Shown here one piece after another: positions 1-10,644 of a stretch of 64,000 nt of DNA. This DNA is from an uncultured Marinoscillum sp. GTDB lineage: Bacteria > Bacteroidota > Bacteroidia > Cytophagales > MED-G16. The position numbers and the translations under genes are program-made. Location: assembly GCA_902626505.1 (NCBI GenBank), contig CACOFQ010000001.1, forward strand, positions 119,032 to 183,031, written 5' to 3'. The notes under the pieces were generated by a model. It searched no databases, had not been told where the DNA came from, and saw only the letters and a program-made list of their open reading frames with translations. Numbering within the stretch: the first letter of the stretch is position 1; every line of letters starts with the position of its first letter.

Positions 1-862
1 TAAATTTATCAGTCCATCCTCCTTTGGATTTGAGTCTATCGTTTGCAGTTACAGCAGTCTCTAGGGTTTTCATACTTGAAGTACCAACAGCAAATACTCT
101 TTTATTATTATTGAGAGCATTATTTACAGCTATTGCGGTTTCTTCTGGAATAGAATAATTTTCTGAATCCATTTTATGTTTTGTTAAATCTTCTACATCT
201 ATATCTTTGAAAGTTCCTAAACCTGTGTGTGAAGTGATATTTACTATTTGCACACCTTTTAATTCCAATTTTTTAAGTAAAATTTCTGTAAAATGTAGTC
301 CAGCTGCGGGTGCAGCAACTGCACCAATATTTTTTGCATACACTGTCTGAAATCTTTCTTCGTCTTTTTTATCAACTTTTCTTTTAATTTCTTTAGGAAG
401 AGGAGTTTCTCCGTATTCATGAATTATATCATAAAAGTTTTTTTCACTGTCTTCTGGAATAAACCTTATAGTTCTTCCTCTTGATGTTGTATTATCTATA
501 ACTTCTGCTACTAATTCTCCATCCCCAAAATAAAGTTTATTACCAACTCTTATCTTTCTAGCTGGATCAACTAAAACATCCCATAAATTAAGCTCAGGGT
601 TTAATTCTCTTAGTAAAAAAACTTCAATTTTAGCTCCAGTTTTTTCTTTTTGTCCATACAATCTTGCTGGGAAAACTCTTGTGTCATTAAGAACAAGAAC
701 ATCGTCTTCATTAAAGTATTTGATTATATCTTTGAATTGTTTATGTTCTATTTTTCCAGTTTCTTTATGGACTATCATAAGTCTAGATTCATCTCTATTA
801 TTAGCTGGATGTAATGCTGTTCTTGTCGATGCCAACTTAAAATCAAATTCAGAAAGTTTCAT
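1..862 (-). CDS. queA: S-adenosylmethionine:tRNA ribosyltransferase-isomerase (3' part outside window)
   Basis: Manual reverse-strand translation from ATG at 862: [36 protein letters not shown]...[30 protein letters not shown]...[14 protein letters not shown]; QueA motifs. Runs off the left edge. Confidence 0.93.
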   Translation of the reverse strand, partial: MKLSEFDFKLASTRTALHPANNRDESRLMIVHKETGKIEHKQFKDIIKYFNEDDVLVLNDTRVFPARLYGQKEKTGAKIEVFLLRELNPELNLWDVLVDPARKIRVGNKLYFGDGELVAEVIDNTTSRGRTIRFIPEDSEKNFYDIIHEYGETPLPKEIKRKVDKKDEERFQTVYAKNIGAVAAPAAGLHFTEILLKKLELKGVQIVNITSHTGLGTFKDIDVEDLTKHKMDSENYSIPEETAIAVNNALNNNKRVFAVGTSSMKTLETAVTANDRLKSKGGWTDKF

Positions 863-934
863 ATTTCTTTAATAAAATTACCTTAGTTTTGGAGTCTGCA
901 AAACTAATTAATTAGTTTAACATACTTTTAATTT

Positions 935-2194
935 ATGAAATTATTTTTAAGGTTATTAAAAGAAAGTTTTGTCTTTTCCTTCAATGCTTTAATTGCTAAT
1001 CCAGTAAGGACGGTTTTATCATTACTAGGTGTTACTATTGGAATTTTTACAATTATTGCAGTTCTTTCAACTGTAGATTCTCTTGAAAAGAGTATAAAGG
1101 ATAATCTAAGTTTTTTAGGCACCGATAATTTAAGAGTTGAAAAGTGGCCTTGGGACTTCAATAATCCCAGCTATGAATGGTGGAAATTTTTTAGAAGGCC
1201 AGAGCCAACTTATAGAGAATATGAATTTTTAAAGGAAAACCTTATAAATGCTGAAGCTGTTGAGATTTTAACCTCAAGAGGTGGTGTTAATGTTAAATTT
1301 CAAAATAACAGTTCTGTAATTGATAATTTAAATGGTGTTGTTTTTGAAAATCAATTTTTTGGAGATTGGGAGTTCTCTGCTGGTAGATTTTTTACTCAAA
1401 ATGAAACTCTAACAGGCTCAAATGCTGCTATAATTGGCCATAAAATTATGGAAGATTTATTTAAATCACCAGAATTTGCTATTGGAAAACAGCTTAAGAT
1501 AAAAGGGAAGTCATTTACTATAATTGGCGTTACAAAGGAACAAGGAGAATCATTTGGTGCCGGTGACTCATTTGACAGACAGATGTTTATACCATTTAAT
1601 AGTTTTAAGAAAATTTATAAGGTTGGTAAAAAAGGATCAAATGCAGTACTAAGGGTAAAAGGTAATGGAGACACAGATCTAGGTCTTGTAAATTTAGAAT
1701 ATGAATTAAAAGGGCTATTAAGAGCAAAAAGAGGTATAAAACCAATAGAAGATGATAGTTTTGCTATTAATAGACCGGAGTATTTAGCTTCATTTGTATC
1801 AGCGATTTTTAGTACTATCAGTATTGCTGGTTGGGTAATAGGCAGCTTCTCAATTTTGGTTGGTGGATTTGGTATAGCAAATATTATGTTTGTTTCCGTA
1901 AAAGAAAGAGTACCAATAATTGGTCTTCAGAAATCTTTAGGTGCTAAGAAATATTTTATATTAATGCAGTTTCTATTTGAGTCGTCTTTCCTTAGTGTTT
2001 TTGGAGGGTTATTTGGGATATTCTTTGTATTCCTAATGACATTACCAGATCTAGGTACTTTTGACCTGGTAATATCTTTTGAAAATGTTATTCTTGGAGT
2101 TACAATATCTTCAATTATAGGAATTCTTGCTGGATTATTACCAGCGATATTTGCTTCAAATCTTGATCCTGTTGAGGCTATTAGATCTAACTAG
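935..2194 (+). CDS. ABC transporter permease, MacB/FtsX-like
   Basis: N-terminal MacB-type periplasmic core ([25 protein letters not shown]), C-terminal FtsX TM domain ([30 protein letters not shown]...[19 protein letters not shown]). Confidence 0.9.
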   Translation: MKLFLRLLKESFVFSFNALIANPVRTVLSLLGVTIGIFTIIAVLSTVDSLEKSIKDNLSFLGTDNLRVEKWPWDFNNPSYEWWKFFRRPEPTYREYEFLKENLINAEAVEILTSRGGVNVKFQNNSSVIDNLNGVVFENQFFGDWEFSAGRFFTQNETLTGSNAAIIGHKIMEDLFKSPEFAIGKQLKIKGKSFTIIGVTKEQGESFGAGDSFDRQMFIPFNSFKKIYKVGKKGSNAVLRVKGNGDTDLGLVNLEYELKGLLRAKRGIKPIEDDSFAINRPEYLASFVSAIFSTISIAGWVIGSFSILVGGFGIANIMFVSVKERVPIIGLQKSLGAKKYFILMQFLFESSFLSVFGGLFGIFFVFLMTLPDLGTFDLVISFENVILGVTISSIIGILAGLLPAIFASNLDPVEAIRSN

Positions 2195-3182
2195 TTAATT
2201 TTTCTTTTATTAGACCTTCTAATTCTCCCATAAGTTCAGGGTTATCTTCAAGAATAGTTTTTACGGAATCTCTTCCTTGGCCTAATTTCTCTCCATTATA
2301 TGAAAACCAAGAACCTGATTTTTGTATAATTTCTAGTTCAACTCCTAAGTCCAATACTTCTCCTGATTTTGAAATTCCTTTACCATACATAATATCAAAC
2401 TCTACAACCTTAAAAGGAGGAGCAACTTTATTTTTAACAACTTTTACCTTTGTTCTATTACCGTTAATGCTGTCTGGACTATCTTTAATTTGACCAATTC
2501 TTCTAATATCTAATCTTACTGAAGAATAAAATTTAAGGGCATTCCCACCAGTTGTAGTTTCAGGGTTACCAAACATTACACCAATTTTTTGTCTTAGTTG
2601 GTTAATGAAAATACAAATACAACCTGATTTATGAATTACTCCAGTCAATTTCCTTAGTGCTTGCGACATTAGTCTAGCCTGAAGTCCCATCATGCTGTCT
2701 CCCATTTCTCCTTCTATTTCTCCTTTAGGTACTAATGCGGCTACTGAGTCAATAACAATTATATCAATAGCATTAGACCTTATAAGGTGCTCACTAATTT
2801 CTAGAGCCTGCTCTCCATTATCCGGTTGTGATATTAGAAGATTTTCTGTATCTATCCCTAGTTTTTCTGCATATGTTTTATCGAAAGCATGTTCTGCATC
2901 TATAAAAGCTGCTATTCCACCTTGTTTCTGTGCTTCTGCTATGCAATGCATTGAGAGGGTTGTTTTTCCTGAAGACTCTGGACCAAAAATTTCTATCACC
3001 CTTCCCTTGGGTAGTCCTCCAATTCCTAAAGCAATATCTAAACTTAAAGATCCAGTTGGTATGCTTGGGATTTTAACTATATTTTCATCACTTAATTTCA
3101 TTATGGTACCTTGACCATATGTCTTCTCTAGCTTTTCGATCGCTAAACTAAGAGCTTTTGATTTTTCTTTTGTTTCTTTCAT
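2187..3182 (-). CDS. recA: Recombinase RecA
   Basis: [96 protein letters not shown]. Confidence 0.99.
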   Translation of the reverse strand: MKETKEKSKALSLAIEKLEKTYGQGTIMKLSDENIVKIPSIPTGSLSLDIALGIGGLPKGRVIEIFGPESSGKTTLSMHCIAEAQKQGGIAAFIDAEHAFDKTYAEKLGIDTENLLISQPDNGEQALEISEHLIRSNAIDIIVIDSVAALVPKGEIEGEMGDSMMGLQARLMSQALRKLTGVIHKSGCICIFINQLRQKIGVMFGNPETTTGGNALKFYSSVRLDIRRIGQIKDSPDSINGNRTKVKVVKNKVAPPFKVVEFDIMYGKGISKSGEVLDLGVELEIIQKSGSWFSYNGEKLGQGRDSVKTILEDNPELMGELEGLIKEKLTS

Positions 3183-3331
3183 TTTGTTTAATTTTTGCTA
3201 AAATAAGTAGTATAAAATTTAAATACTAATATTTTTAGTAATTTTTAATAAAAATTAACTTAAAGATCTTCAAATATACGTACTAACATTCTCATATTTT
3301 AATATTTTTGCTACTTATAACACGTTTTTAA

Positions 3332-4126
3332 TTGAAAAAAACTCTAACTACTTTTTTATTAATTTTTTTATCATTCTATTCTTTTTCACAAGATTATAAA
3401 GTAATTCCTGGAGAGAAAGTCGATTTCCTTGTTTCATTTGGAATATTTAATGCTGGTGAAGCCTCGATGATTACTGAAAGTAATTTACATAGTATAGATA
3501 ATGAGGAAACAATTAAAATTGATGTTACTGGTAAGTCTATTGGAGTATTCGATTTATTTACTACTGTAAGAGATAAATGGGGAGTTTATATTACTAGAGA
3601 TGAACTAGAACCAAAAAAATTTTATAAGTATCTACTTGAAGGAAAGTACAGAAAGAATGAAATATTAAATTTTGTTGAGAATTCAGATAGTGTTCAAATT
3701 GAAATATTAGATAAGGAAACTAAAGAATTTGTAGAACATAGATATTTACATTTTGAAGATGATATAAAGAAAATAATACGATCTTATTTTATGAATTATT
3801 GGATTGCAAGTCTTGCTTATCTGAGATCTTTAGATTACTCTGAGACCTTATCAAAAGAATTAGTTGAAATTCCATATTTTGAAAATAATGAGAAATTTAG
3901 TTATCAGATGAAGTTCTTAAGGAGAGACACTATAGAAACAAAAATTGGTGAATATAATTCATTAGTTTTCGCACCAATTATTCCTAAAAATAAATTATTT
4001 GAGGAAGAGGATGCTGTAAAATTTTGGTTAACAGATGATGACAAGAAAATACCTCTGAAGTTAGAGGCAAAGATGAACTTTGGAAGCTTTGTTATTGAGG
4101 TATCTAATTATTCTAATGTTAATTAA
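3332..4126 (+). CDS. DUF3108-type exported protein
   Basis: Signal peptide (KKTLTTFLLIFLSFYSFSQ) plus GEKVDFLVSFGIFNAGEASM...KIPLKLEAKMNFGSFVIEV pattern; apparent TTG start. Confidence 0.7.
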   Translation: MKKTLTTFLLIFLSFYSFSQDYKVIPGEKVDFLVSFGIFNAGEASMITESNLHSIDNEETIKIDVTGKSIGVFDLFTTVRDKWGVYITRDELEPKKFYKYLLEGKYRKNEILNFVENSDSVQIEILDKETKEFVEHRYLHFEDDIKKIIRSYFMNYWIASLAYLRSLDYSETLSKELVEIPYFENNEKFSYQMKFLRRDTIETKIGEYNSLVFAPIIPKNKLFEEEDAVKFWLTDDDKKIPLKLEAKMNFGSFVIEVSNYSNVN

Positions 4127-4214
4127 AAATTAACTGTATTTAATCAAAAAATTAATAATTTAAAATTCGATTAAATTTTGATATTAAATATTTTAAATCG
4201 GGTTAAATTGCAGT

Positions 4215-4898
4215 ATGCTAAAATCAGATTTTAAGATACTTGCTATTGATGATGAGAAGGATATTCTATTACTTCTTAAGTTTAACCTTGAATCTGAGGG
4301 TTATATAGTAAAAACTGCATCTTCGGGAAAAGAAGGTATTGATATAGCTTCTAAATATAATCCTGATCTTATTTTAATTGATATAATGATGCCTGAAATC
4401 GATGGTATTGATACATGTCGTAAATTAAGAGAGATAGAAAAGTTTCAGTCAACCTTTATTTTATTCTTAACTGCGAGAGTGGAGGAGTATTCTGAAGTAG
4501 CTGCCTTCGATGCTGGAGGTGATGACTATATTACCAAACCTATAAAACCAAGAGCTTTATTAAGTAGAATCAATTCATTTTATAAAAGAAAATCATCAGT
4601 TGATAATAGTAAGAATGTTATAGAAGTTGAAAACTTATTAATTGATAAAGATAGTTATGTCGTCAAAGTGGATGGAAATGAAGTTTTTTTTCCGAAAAAA
4701 GAATTTGAGTTACTACATTTTTTAGCGACTAATCCAAAAAAGGTGTTTAGTAGAGAATCTTTACTCAGAAATATTTGGGGTGCTGATGTTCATGTTGTTG
4801 CAAGAACAGTAGATGTTCATATTAGGAAAATAAGAGAAAAATTAGGGCAAGATTTTATAAGCACCATAAAAGGTGTAGGTTATAAGTTTAAAAATTGA
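4215..4898 (+). CDS. OmpR/PhoB-family response regulator
   Basis: Receiver domain (AIDDEKDILLLLKFNLESEGY, LILIDIMMPEIDG, TARVEE, DDYITKPIKP) and winged-helix effector (RESLLRNIWG...VARTVDVHIRKIREKLG...IKGVGYKF). Confidence 0.95.
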   Translation: MLKSDFKILAIDDEKDILLLLKFNLESEGYIVKTASSGKEGIDIASKYNPDLILIDIMMPEIDGIDTCRKLREIEKFQSTFILFLTARVEEYSEVAAFDAGGDDYITKPIKPRALLSRINSFYKRKSSVDNSKNVIEVENLLIDKDSYVVKVDGNEVFFPKKEFELLHFLATNPKKVFSRESLLRNIWGADVHVVARTVDVHIRKIREKLGQDFISTIKGVGYKFKN

Positions 4899-4968
4899 TT
4901 AAAAATCTATTCTTAAACTCTCCATTTATTTTAATAATCATATCTAAAAATAGATTTAATTTTAACCT

Positions 4969-6069
4969 ATGAATAACTCTCAATCTATCTCTGTTCTTTT
5001 TGGTATAATTGTTGGAATTATATCATTAACAACAGCATTGTTACTTGGAGTTAGTGACGCAGAAAAGCTATTGACAGCAGGTATAATATCCATTTTTTCA
5101 TCAACACTTTTATTTGCGATTATTACTGAAAATTTATTTGATAAGAAAATTAAAGAGATATATAAATCCTTTGAAAGAATTAGAAATCAAGAATTTGAAA
5201 GAGTGCAGGTTGATACTTCTATCTTAAGAAATATTAATCCTTTGAGAGGTATAAACGAAGAGATCTACAATTATGCAAGTTTAAAACAACTTGAGATTGA
5301 TGAACTAAAGAGGTTAGAGGCATTTAGGAGAGATTTTTTACAGGATGTATCTCACGAGCTTAAAACTCCAATTTTTGCAGCACAAGGTTTCGTCCATACA
5401 CTACTAGATAATATGGATGCTGACGATAAAATCAGAAAAAAATTTTTAAGTAAGGCTGCCAAGAGCTTAGACTATCTTGATCTTCTAGTGAGAGATCTTT
5501 TAACAATATCTCAGATGGAATCTGGAGAAATTAAAATGAAAATGGAGGCGTTTGATGTTATTGGTCTTGTCAATGAGACAATCGAACAATTAGAGCCACT
5601 TGCAAAAACTAAAGGAATGAATCTTACACCTGAGTTATCAGATTACAAATCTGTAATTGTAATTGCTGATTATTATAGAATATTTCAGGTGCTAAAGAAT
5701 CTAATTTCAAATAGTATCAAATATTCTGAAGAGAATTCTAAGATTACCATTTCTTGTGAAAAAAGAAAAAAAGTAATAAACCTTAAAGTAATTGATTATG
5801 GGAAAGGAATTCCTAAAAATCATAGAAGAAGAATATTTGAAAGATTTTATAGAATAGACAAAAGTAGATCCAAAGAGAAGGGCGGTACAGGTTTAGGACT
5901 TGCTATTGTTAAGCACATAATTGAAGGCCATAAAACAAAAATTAAATTAAAATCTAAGATTAATAAAGGTTCAATTTTTTCTTTTAATTTAAAACTTGCT
6001 CCTAAATCTTCGAAAAGAAGAAAATCTCTTAAAAAAGTCTTGAAAAAGAACAAGGTAGAAATGATATAA
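4969..6069 (+). CDS. PhoR-like sensor histidine kinase
   Basis: Two N-terminal TM segments, H-box DVSHELKTPIFAAQGFVHTLLD, N-box LKNLISNSIKYS, G-box DYGKGIPKNHRRRIFERFYRIDKSRSKEKGGTGLGLAIVKHIIEGH. Confidence 0.95.
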   Translation: MNNSQSISVLFGIIVGIISLTTALLLGVSDAEKLLTAGIISIFSSTLLFAIITENLFDKKIKEIYKSFERIRNQEFERVQVDTSILRNINPLRGINEEIYNYASLKQLEIDELKRLEAFRRDFLQDVSHELKTPIFAAQGFVHTLLDNMDADDKIRKKFLSKAAKSLDYLDLLVRDLLTISQMESGEIKMKMEAFDVIGLVNETIEQLEPLAKTKGMNLTPELSDYKSVIVIADYYRIFQVLKNLISNSIKYSEENSKITISCEKRKKVINLKVIDYGKGIPKNHRRRIFERFYRIDKSRSKEKGGTGLGLAIVKHIIEGHKTKIKLKSKINKGSIFSFNLKLAPKSSKRRKSLKKVLKKNKVEMI

Positions 6070-6086
6070 TATTTACCTAATAAATA

Positions 6087-6117
6087 TTGTTTTTATTTAT
6101 TAATAAATCTATTTTTG
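6087..6117 (+). promoter_or_regulatory. Putative Bacteroidota-type promoter (-33 TTG, -7 TAnnTTTG) of rplM operon
   Basis: TTG at 6087-6089, 20-nt spacer, TATTTTTG at 6110-6117; immediately upstream of rplM. Confidence 0.45.
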
Positions 6118-6135
6118 CTCACTTTTTAGAAACAA

Positions 6136-6582
6136 ATGGATTCAAATAGTTACAAGACAAAATACATAAATAAGGAGTCAATTCAAAAGAATTGGTTTGT
6201 TGTAAATGCCGATGGAAAGACTTTAGGTAGGTTTTCATCAGAAGTTGCAAAAGTTCTAAGAGGAAAACATAAAGCTTCATTCACTCCGCACATGGATTGT
6301 GGTGATTATGTCATTGTAATAAATTCAGATGGCATAAAATTAACTGGTAAGAAATGGAGAGAAAAACAGTATGTTTCTCACAGTGGTTATCCTGGAGGAC
6401 AAAAAATTACTAACCCATTAGAAATTAAAGAAAAAAAATCATCGACATTCATAATTGAGAAAGCGGTGAAAGGAATGTTACCTAAAAATAGATTAGGTAG
6501 ACAGCTTTTTAGAAATCTATTTGTCTACGAAGATTCTAACCATCCCCACGAAGGTCAAAAGCCGAAAGAACTAAATATTTGA
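6136..6582 (+). CDS. rplM: 50S ribosomal protein L13
   Basis: WFVVNADGKTLGRFSSEVAKVLRGKHKASFTPHMDCGDYVIVINSDGIKLTGKKW; followed by rpsI. Confidence 0.98.
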   Translation: MDSNSYKTKYINKESIQKNWFVVNADGKTLGRFSSEVAKVLRGKHKASFTPHMDCGDYVIVINSDGIKLTGKKWREKQYVSHSGYPGGQKITNPLEIKEKKSSTFIIEKAVKGMLPKNRLGRQLFRNLFVYEDSNHPHEGQKPKELNI

Positions 6583-6583
6583 A

Positions 6584-6970
6584 ATGGAATATATAAGTAC
6601 AGTAGGAAGAAGAAAAACATCAGTAGCTAGACTATATATGAAACCTGGAAAAGGTAATTTCATGATAAATGGTAAAAAATTAGATAAATACTTTGCGTCT
6701 GAGCTGTTAAGATTAATAGTTGAACAACCTCTTAAGCTAGTTGATGTAACAAATAGTTTTGATTTTAAGGTTAACCTCTATGGAGGCGGTCTCAAAGGAC
6801 AAGCTGAGGCTGTAAGACTTGCTGTTGCTAGGGCACTCGTTAAAAATGATGAAGAAACAAGACCAACTTTAAAAAAAGAAGGTTTTCTAACTAGAGATCC
6901 TAGAATGGTTGAAAGAAAAAAATATGGAAGAAGAAAAGCAAGAAGAGCATTCCAGTGGGTTAAGAGATAA
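6584..6970 (+). CDS. rpsI: 30S ribosomal protein S9
   Basis: STVGRRKTSVARLYMKPGKG...GGGLKGQAEAVRLAVARAL...LTRDPRMVERKKYGRRKARRAFQWVKR. Confidence 0.99.
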   Translation: MEYISTVGRRKTSVARLYMKPGKGNFMINGKKLDKYFASELLRLIVEQPLKLVDVTNSFDFKVNLYGGGLKGQAEAVRLAVARALVKNDEETRPTLKKEGFLTRDPRMVERKKYGRRKARRAFQWVKR

Positions 6971-6976
6971 AATATT

Positions 6977-7786
6977 ATGATTAAAAAATTAGAACATAAA
7001 GATTTATTAAAAGCTGGTGTACATTTTGGTCATTTGACTAGAAAATGGAATCCTAAAATGTCTGAATATATTTTTATGGAAAATAATGGGATTCACATTA
7101 TTGATCTGCATAAAACCATAGATTGTGCTTACACTGCCGCTGCATCTTTACAAAACATTGCAAAGTCTGGAAGAAAAATAATGTTTGTTGCCACGAAAAA
7201 ACAAGCCAAAACTTATGTATCTGAGAAAGCAAAAGAATTAAATATGCCATATGTAACTGAGAGATGGTTAGGTGGTATGCTTACTAATTTTTCTACAATA
7301 AGGAAATCTTTAAAAAAGCTGTCTGCTCTTGAAAATATTGAAAATTCTGATACATATACTCAAGACTTTTCTAAAAAAGAAAGATTAATGAATTCAAGAG
7401 ATAAAGATAAGTTAGAAAGAGCTCTTGGTGGAATTTCTAGTTTAAATAGAATCCCTGCTGCATTATTTGTTGTAGATGTAAATCATGAAGAAATAGCTGT
7501 ACAAGAAGCTAAGAAACTTAATATTCCAGTGTATGGAATGGTAGATACTAACTCTGATCCTAATTCTATAGATTTTGAAATTCCTTCTAATGATGACTCA
7601 TTTACTTCAGTTTCTACTATAATTGATTATGTATCAGCTGCCATTGCTGAAGGGTTAAAGGAGAGAGAAAAAATAAAAGAAGAAATTAGAATTAAACAAG
7701 AAAAAGAAGCATCTGAGAAGGAAGCAAAAGAAAAAAAAGAAGCTGAGAAGAAAGCAAAAGATTCTAAGAAAGAAGTAACTAAATAA
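6977..7786 (+). CDS. rpsB: 30S ribosomal protein S2
   Basis: LLKAGVHFGHLTRKWNPKMSEYIF...ERWLGGMLTNFSTIRKS...PAALFVVDVNHEEIAVQEAKKLNIPVYGMVDTNSDP. Confidence 0.99.
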   Translation: MIKKLEHKDLLKAGVHFGHLTRKWNPKMSEYIFMENNGIHIIDLHKTIDCAYTAAASLQNIAKSGRKIMFVATKKQAKTYVSEKAKELNMPYVTERWLGGMLTNFSTIRKSLKKLSALENIENSDTYTQDFSKKERLMNSRDKDKLERALGGISSLNRIPAALFVVDVNHEEIAVQEAKKLNIPVYGMVDTNSDPNSIDFEIPSNDDSFTSVSTIIDYVSAAIAEGLKEREKIKEEIRIKQEKEASEKEAKEKKEAEKKAKDSKKEVTK

Positions 7787-7799
7787 ATTTTCAAAAATT

Positions 7800-8636
7800 A
7801 TGTCAGTAAATATTTCTGCAAAAGAAGTAAATGAACTTAGACAAAAGACTGGTTCAGGTATGATGGATTGTAAAAAAGCACTTGTTGAAGCAGGTGGTCA
7901 TTTTGATAAAGCTATTGATATTTTAAGAAAAAAAGGCCAAAAAGTATCTGCAGCAAGATCTAATAGAGAAACCTCTGAGGGAGTTGTTATCTATAAATTG
8001 ACACCAAATGAAGATAAAGCATCAATCTTATCATTTACATGTGAAACAGATTTTGTCGCTAAAAATGATGACTTTCAGGAATTAGCCTCAAATATTTTGA
8101 ATACTGCATTTGAAAATAATCTTTCAAATGTTGAAGAAATTTTAAGTTCGTCATTAGGTACTTCTACTGTTGAAAAAGAGATAATAAATCTTGTTGGAAA
8201 AATAGGTGAGAAAATTGAGATTAGAGATTATCAAACTTTAGAGGGAGAGAAAATTGTTCCTTACATCCACGCTGGAAATAAGTTAGGTGTTTTAGTTTCT
8301 TTGGTTAATACATCTTCTGTAGATTATGTTGCAGCTGGTAAAGATGTAGCAATGCAGATTGCGGCAATGAATCCCATTGCATTAAATAAAGATGGTGTCG
8401 ACCAATCTGTGATAGATAAAGAAATAGAAATTGGGAAAGAGCAAGCCCTTAAAGAAGGTAAACCAGAGAATATCGTTGAAAAAATTGCCCAGGGCAAGCT
8501 TCAAAAATTTTTCAAAGAAAATACTCTTATGAGTCAACCTTTTGTGAAAGATAATTCGATGACAATTGAATCTTATTTAGGAACATTTTCATCTGATTTA
8601 TCAGTTGATAAGTTTTTAAGGATTTCTATTGGTTAA
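7800..8636 (+). CDS. tsf: Elongation factor Ts
   Basis: ISAKEVNELRQKTGSGMMDCKKALVEAGG...SFTCETDFVAKNDDF; rpsB-tsf synteny. Confidence 0.98.
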   Translation: MSVNISAKEVNELRQKTGSGMMDCKKALVEAGGHFDKAIDILRKKGQKVSAARSNRETSEGVVIYKLTPNEDKASILSFTCETDFVAKNDDFQELASNILNTAFENNLSNVEEILSSSLGTSTVEKEIINLVGKIGEKIEIRDYQTLEGEKIVPYIHAGNKLGVLVSLVNTSSVDYVAAGKDVAMQIAAMNPIALNKDGVDQSVIDKEIEIGKEQALKEGKPENIVEKIAQGKLQKFFKENTLMSQPFVKDNSMTIESYLGTFSSDLSVDKFLRISIG

Positions 8637-8646
8637 TAATCATTAA

Positions 8647-9936
8647 CTATTTATTCATTAATTCTTCTATCTCCTCAGGATATATAGGTATTCCTCCCAT
8701 TAAATTAATATTTTTATCTTCTCTTACAAGGATATTATCTTCTAGCCTAACACCTAAGTTTTCTTCCCTAATATAAATTCCTGGTTCAACTGTAAAAACA
8801 TTTCCTGGAGATAAGTCAACATAAAAATTACCAACATCATGAACATCTAAACCAAGATGGTGTGAAGTTCCATGCATAAAATACTTTTTGAATAAAGGAT
8901 TTTTTGGATTCTGTTTTTTTACATCATGTTTATCGAGCAACTTTATTTCTATTAATTCACTCTCCATAATCTTACCAACTTCTTTATGATATTCATTAAT
9001 AGTTATACCTGGTCTTAGGATATTAGTAGCTTTATTTTTAACATTTAGAACAGCATTATATATTTCTAACTGTCTTTTTGTAAATTTTCCATCAACTGGT
9101 ATAGTTCTCGTCATATCAGACTTATAATTTGAATATTCAGCTGCAACATCCATCAGGATAAGATCTCCAGATTTACATACAGAATTATTTGTGTTATAAT
9201 GAAGAGAACATGCATTTATTCCAGAGGCAATTATAGGTTGATAAGCAAAGCCCTTAGATTTATTTTTTATGAATTCGTGAATAAACTCTGCTTCAACATC
9301 GTACTCCCATATATTTGGTTTAATATAACTTAGAACCCTCCTAAACCCTTTCTCTGTTATATCACAAGCTTTTTGAATTAAGTCAACCTCAGTTTCATTT
9401 TTTATCATTCTTAAATCACTTAGAATAGGGTAAGACCTCTTAATTTTATAAGTTGGATAATATATTTTAATTTCATTAAGGAATCTATCTTGTGGTGTTT
9501 CAATTTTAGTACTTGATCTTATATGTTCATTCTTTTCTAAATAAATGCTTTCTGTCTGAGCTAATATTAGATCTAAAACATTTTTAAAATTATTGTTCCA
9601 CATAACTGTCTCAATTCCAGATATTTTTCTTGCTTCCTCTTTTGTAAACTTATTCCCCTCCCAAATAGCTATTTCTTCACTGGTTTCTTTGATAAATAAT
9701 ATCTCTCTCATCTTTTTATCAGGAAAATTAGGAGCTAAAATTAGAAATGTATCTTCTTGATCAATCCCTGTCAGATATAAAAGGTTAGTATTTTGAACAA
9801 AGTGTAATGTCTCATCTGCGTTTGTTGGCATGAATTCATTAGAGACAAATACTGAAGCTGAATTTTTATCAACTCTATCTAAAAAGTTTTTTCTATTATT
9901 AATGAAAAGAGAGTTATCAATTATTTCGTATCTCAT
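8647..9936 (-). CDS. pepP: Xaa-Pro aminopeptidase (M24B)
   Basis: AMP_N domain followed by LILMDVAAEYSNYKSDMTRTIPVDGKFT...HGTSHHLGLDVHDVG...FTVEPGIYI. Confidence 0.92.
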   Translation of the reverse strand: MRYEIIDNSLFINNRKNFLDRVDKNSASVFVSNEFMPTNADETLHFVQNTNLLYLTGIDQEDTFLILAPNFPDKKMREILFIKETSEEIAIWEGNKFTKEEARKISGIETVMWNNNFKNVLDLILAQTESIYLEKNEHIRSSTKIETPQDRFLNEIKIYYPTYKIKRSYPILSDLRMIKNETEVDLIQKACDITEKGFRRVLSYIKPNIWEYDVEAEFIHEFIKNKSKGFAYQPIIASGINACSLHYNTNNSVCKSGDLILMDVAAEYSNYKSDMTRTIPVDGKFTKRQLEIYNAVLNVKNKATNILRPGITINEYHKEVGKIMESELIEIKLLDKHDVKKQNPKNPLFKKYFMHGTSHHLGLDVHDVGNFYVDLSPGNVFTVEPGIYIREENLGVRLEDNILVREDKNINLMGGIPIYPEEIEELMNK

Positions 9937-9993
9937 CAGTTTATTTTGTCTTAAAGATACATTAATTGTTAATAAATTTTTAATTTGCCTATT

Positions 9994-10644
9994 ATGGATT
10001 TTGTTGATAAAAATATCGAGAAATATGTAGAAGCTTTATCTGACAAAGAATCCCCTCTTCTTAAAGAAATCAATGAATATACGATTAATCATGTACATCA
10101 GCCGAGAATGTTATCTGGTCATCTACAAGGAAGAATTTTAAGTTTCATATCAAAAATTAAACATCCAAAAAATATTTTAGAAATTGGAACATATACGGGT
10201 TATTCTGCCTTATGTCTGGCAGAGGGTCTTCAAGATGATGGTAAATTAGTTACTATTGATAAAGATAAAAGTTTATATGAAAAAGTTAATAATTATTTTA
10301 ATAGGTCGAATTATAAAAATAAAATTGAACAAAAAATAGGTGAGGCTATTAAGATTATTCCTGAAATCGAATTAAAATTTGATCTTGTTTTTATTGATGC
10401 TGATAAGAAAAATTATAAAAATTATTTTGATCAAGTAATTCATAAGTTAAATAAAGGCGGGATAATTATTGTTGATAATGTTCTCTGGAAGGGAAAAGTT
10501 ACTGATATATCTAAGAATCAAAATGATAAAATAGCCGTATATATTAATGATTTTAATGAATACATTAAAAAAAATAAAAAAGTTTCAAAATTGATTTTAC
10601 CTGTCAGAGATGGACTCACACTTATCATAAAAGATGAAAATTAA
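9994..10644 (+). CDS. SAM-dependent O-methyltransferase (caffeoyl-CoA OMT-like)
   Basis: ILEIGTYTGYSALCLAEGL...LVFIDADKKNYKNYFDQVIHKLNKGGIIIVDNVLWKGKV; ATG at 9994 preferred over the track's TTG at 9985. Confidence 0.92.
   Translation: MDFVDKNIEKYVEALSDKESPLLKEINEYTINHVHQPRMLSGHLQGRILSFISKIKHPKNILEIGTYTGYSALCLAEGLQDDGKLVTIDKDKSLYEKVNNYFNRSNYKNKIEQKIGEAIKIIPEIELKFDLVFIDADKKNYKNYFDQVIHKLNKGGIIIVDNVLWKGKVTDISKNQNDKIAVYINDFNEYIKKNKKVSKLILPVRDGLTLIIKDEN

Noticed and set aside
681-1161. Small ORFs 681..872 (+) and 928..1161 (-)
   Set aside because: Antisense to queA and the ABC permease gene respectively.
2692-3114. 140-aa plus-strand ORF opposite recA
   Set aside because: Shadow ORF of RecA; no independent support.
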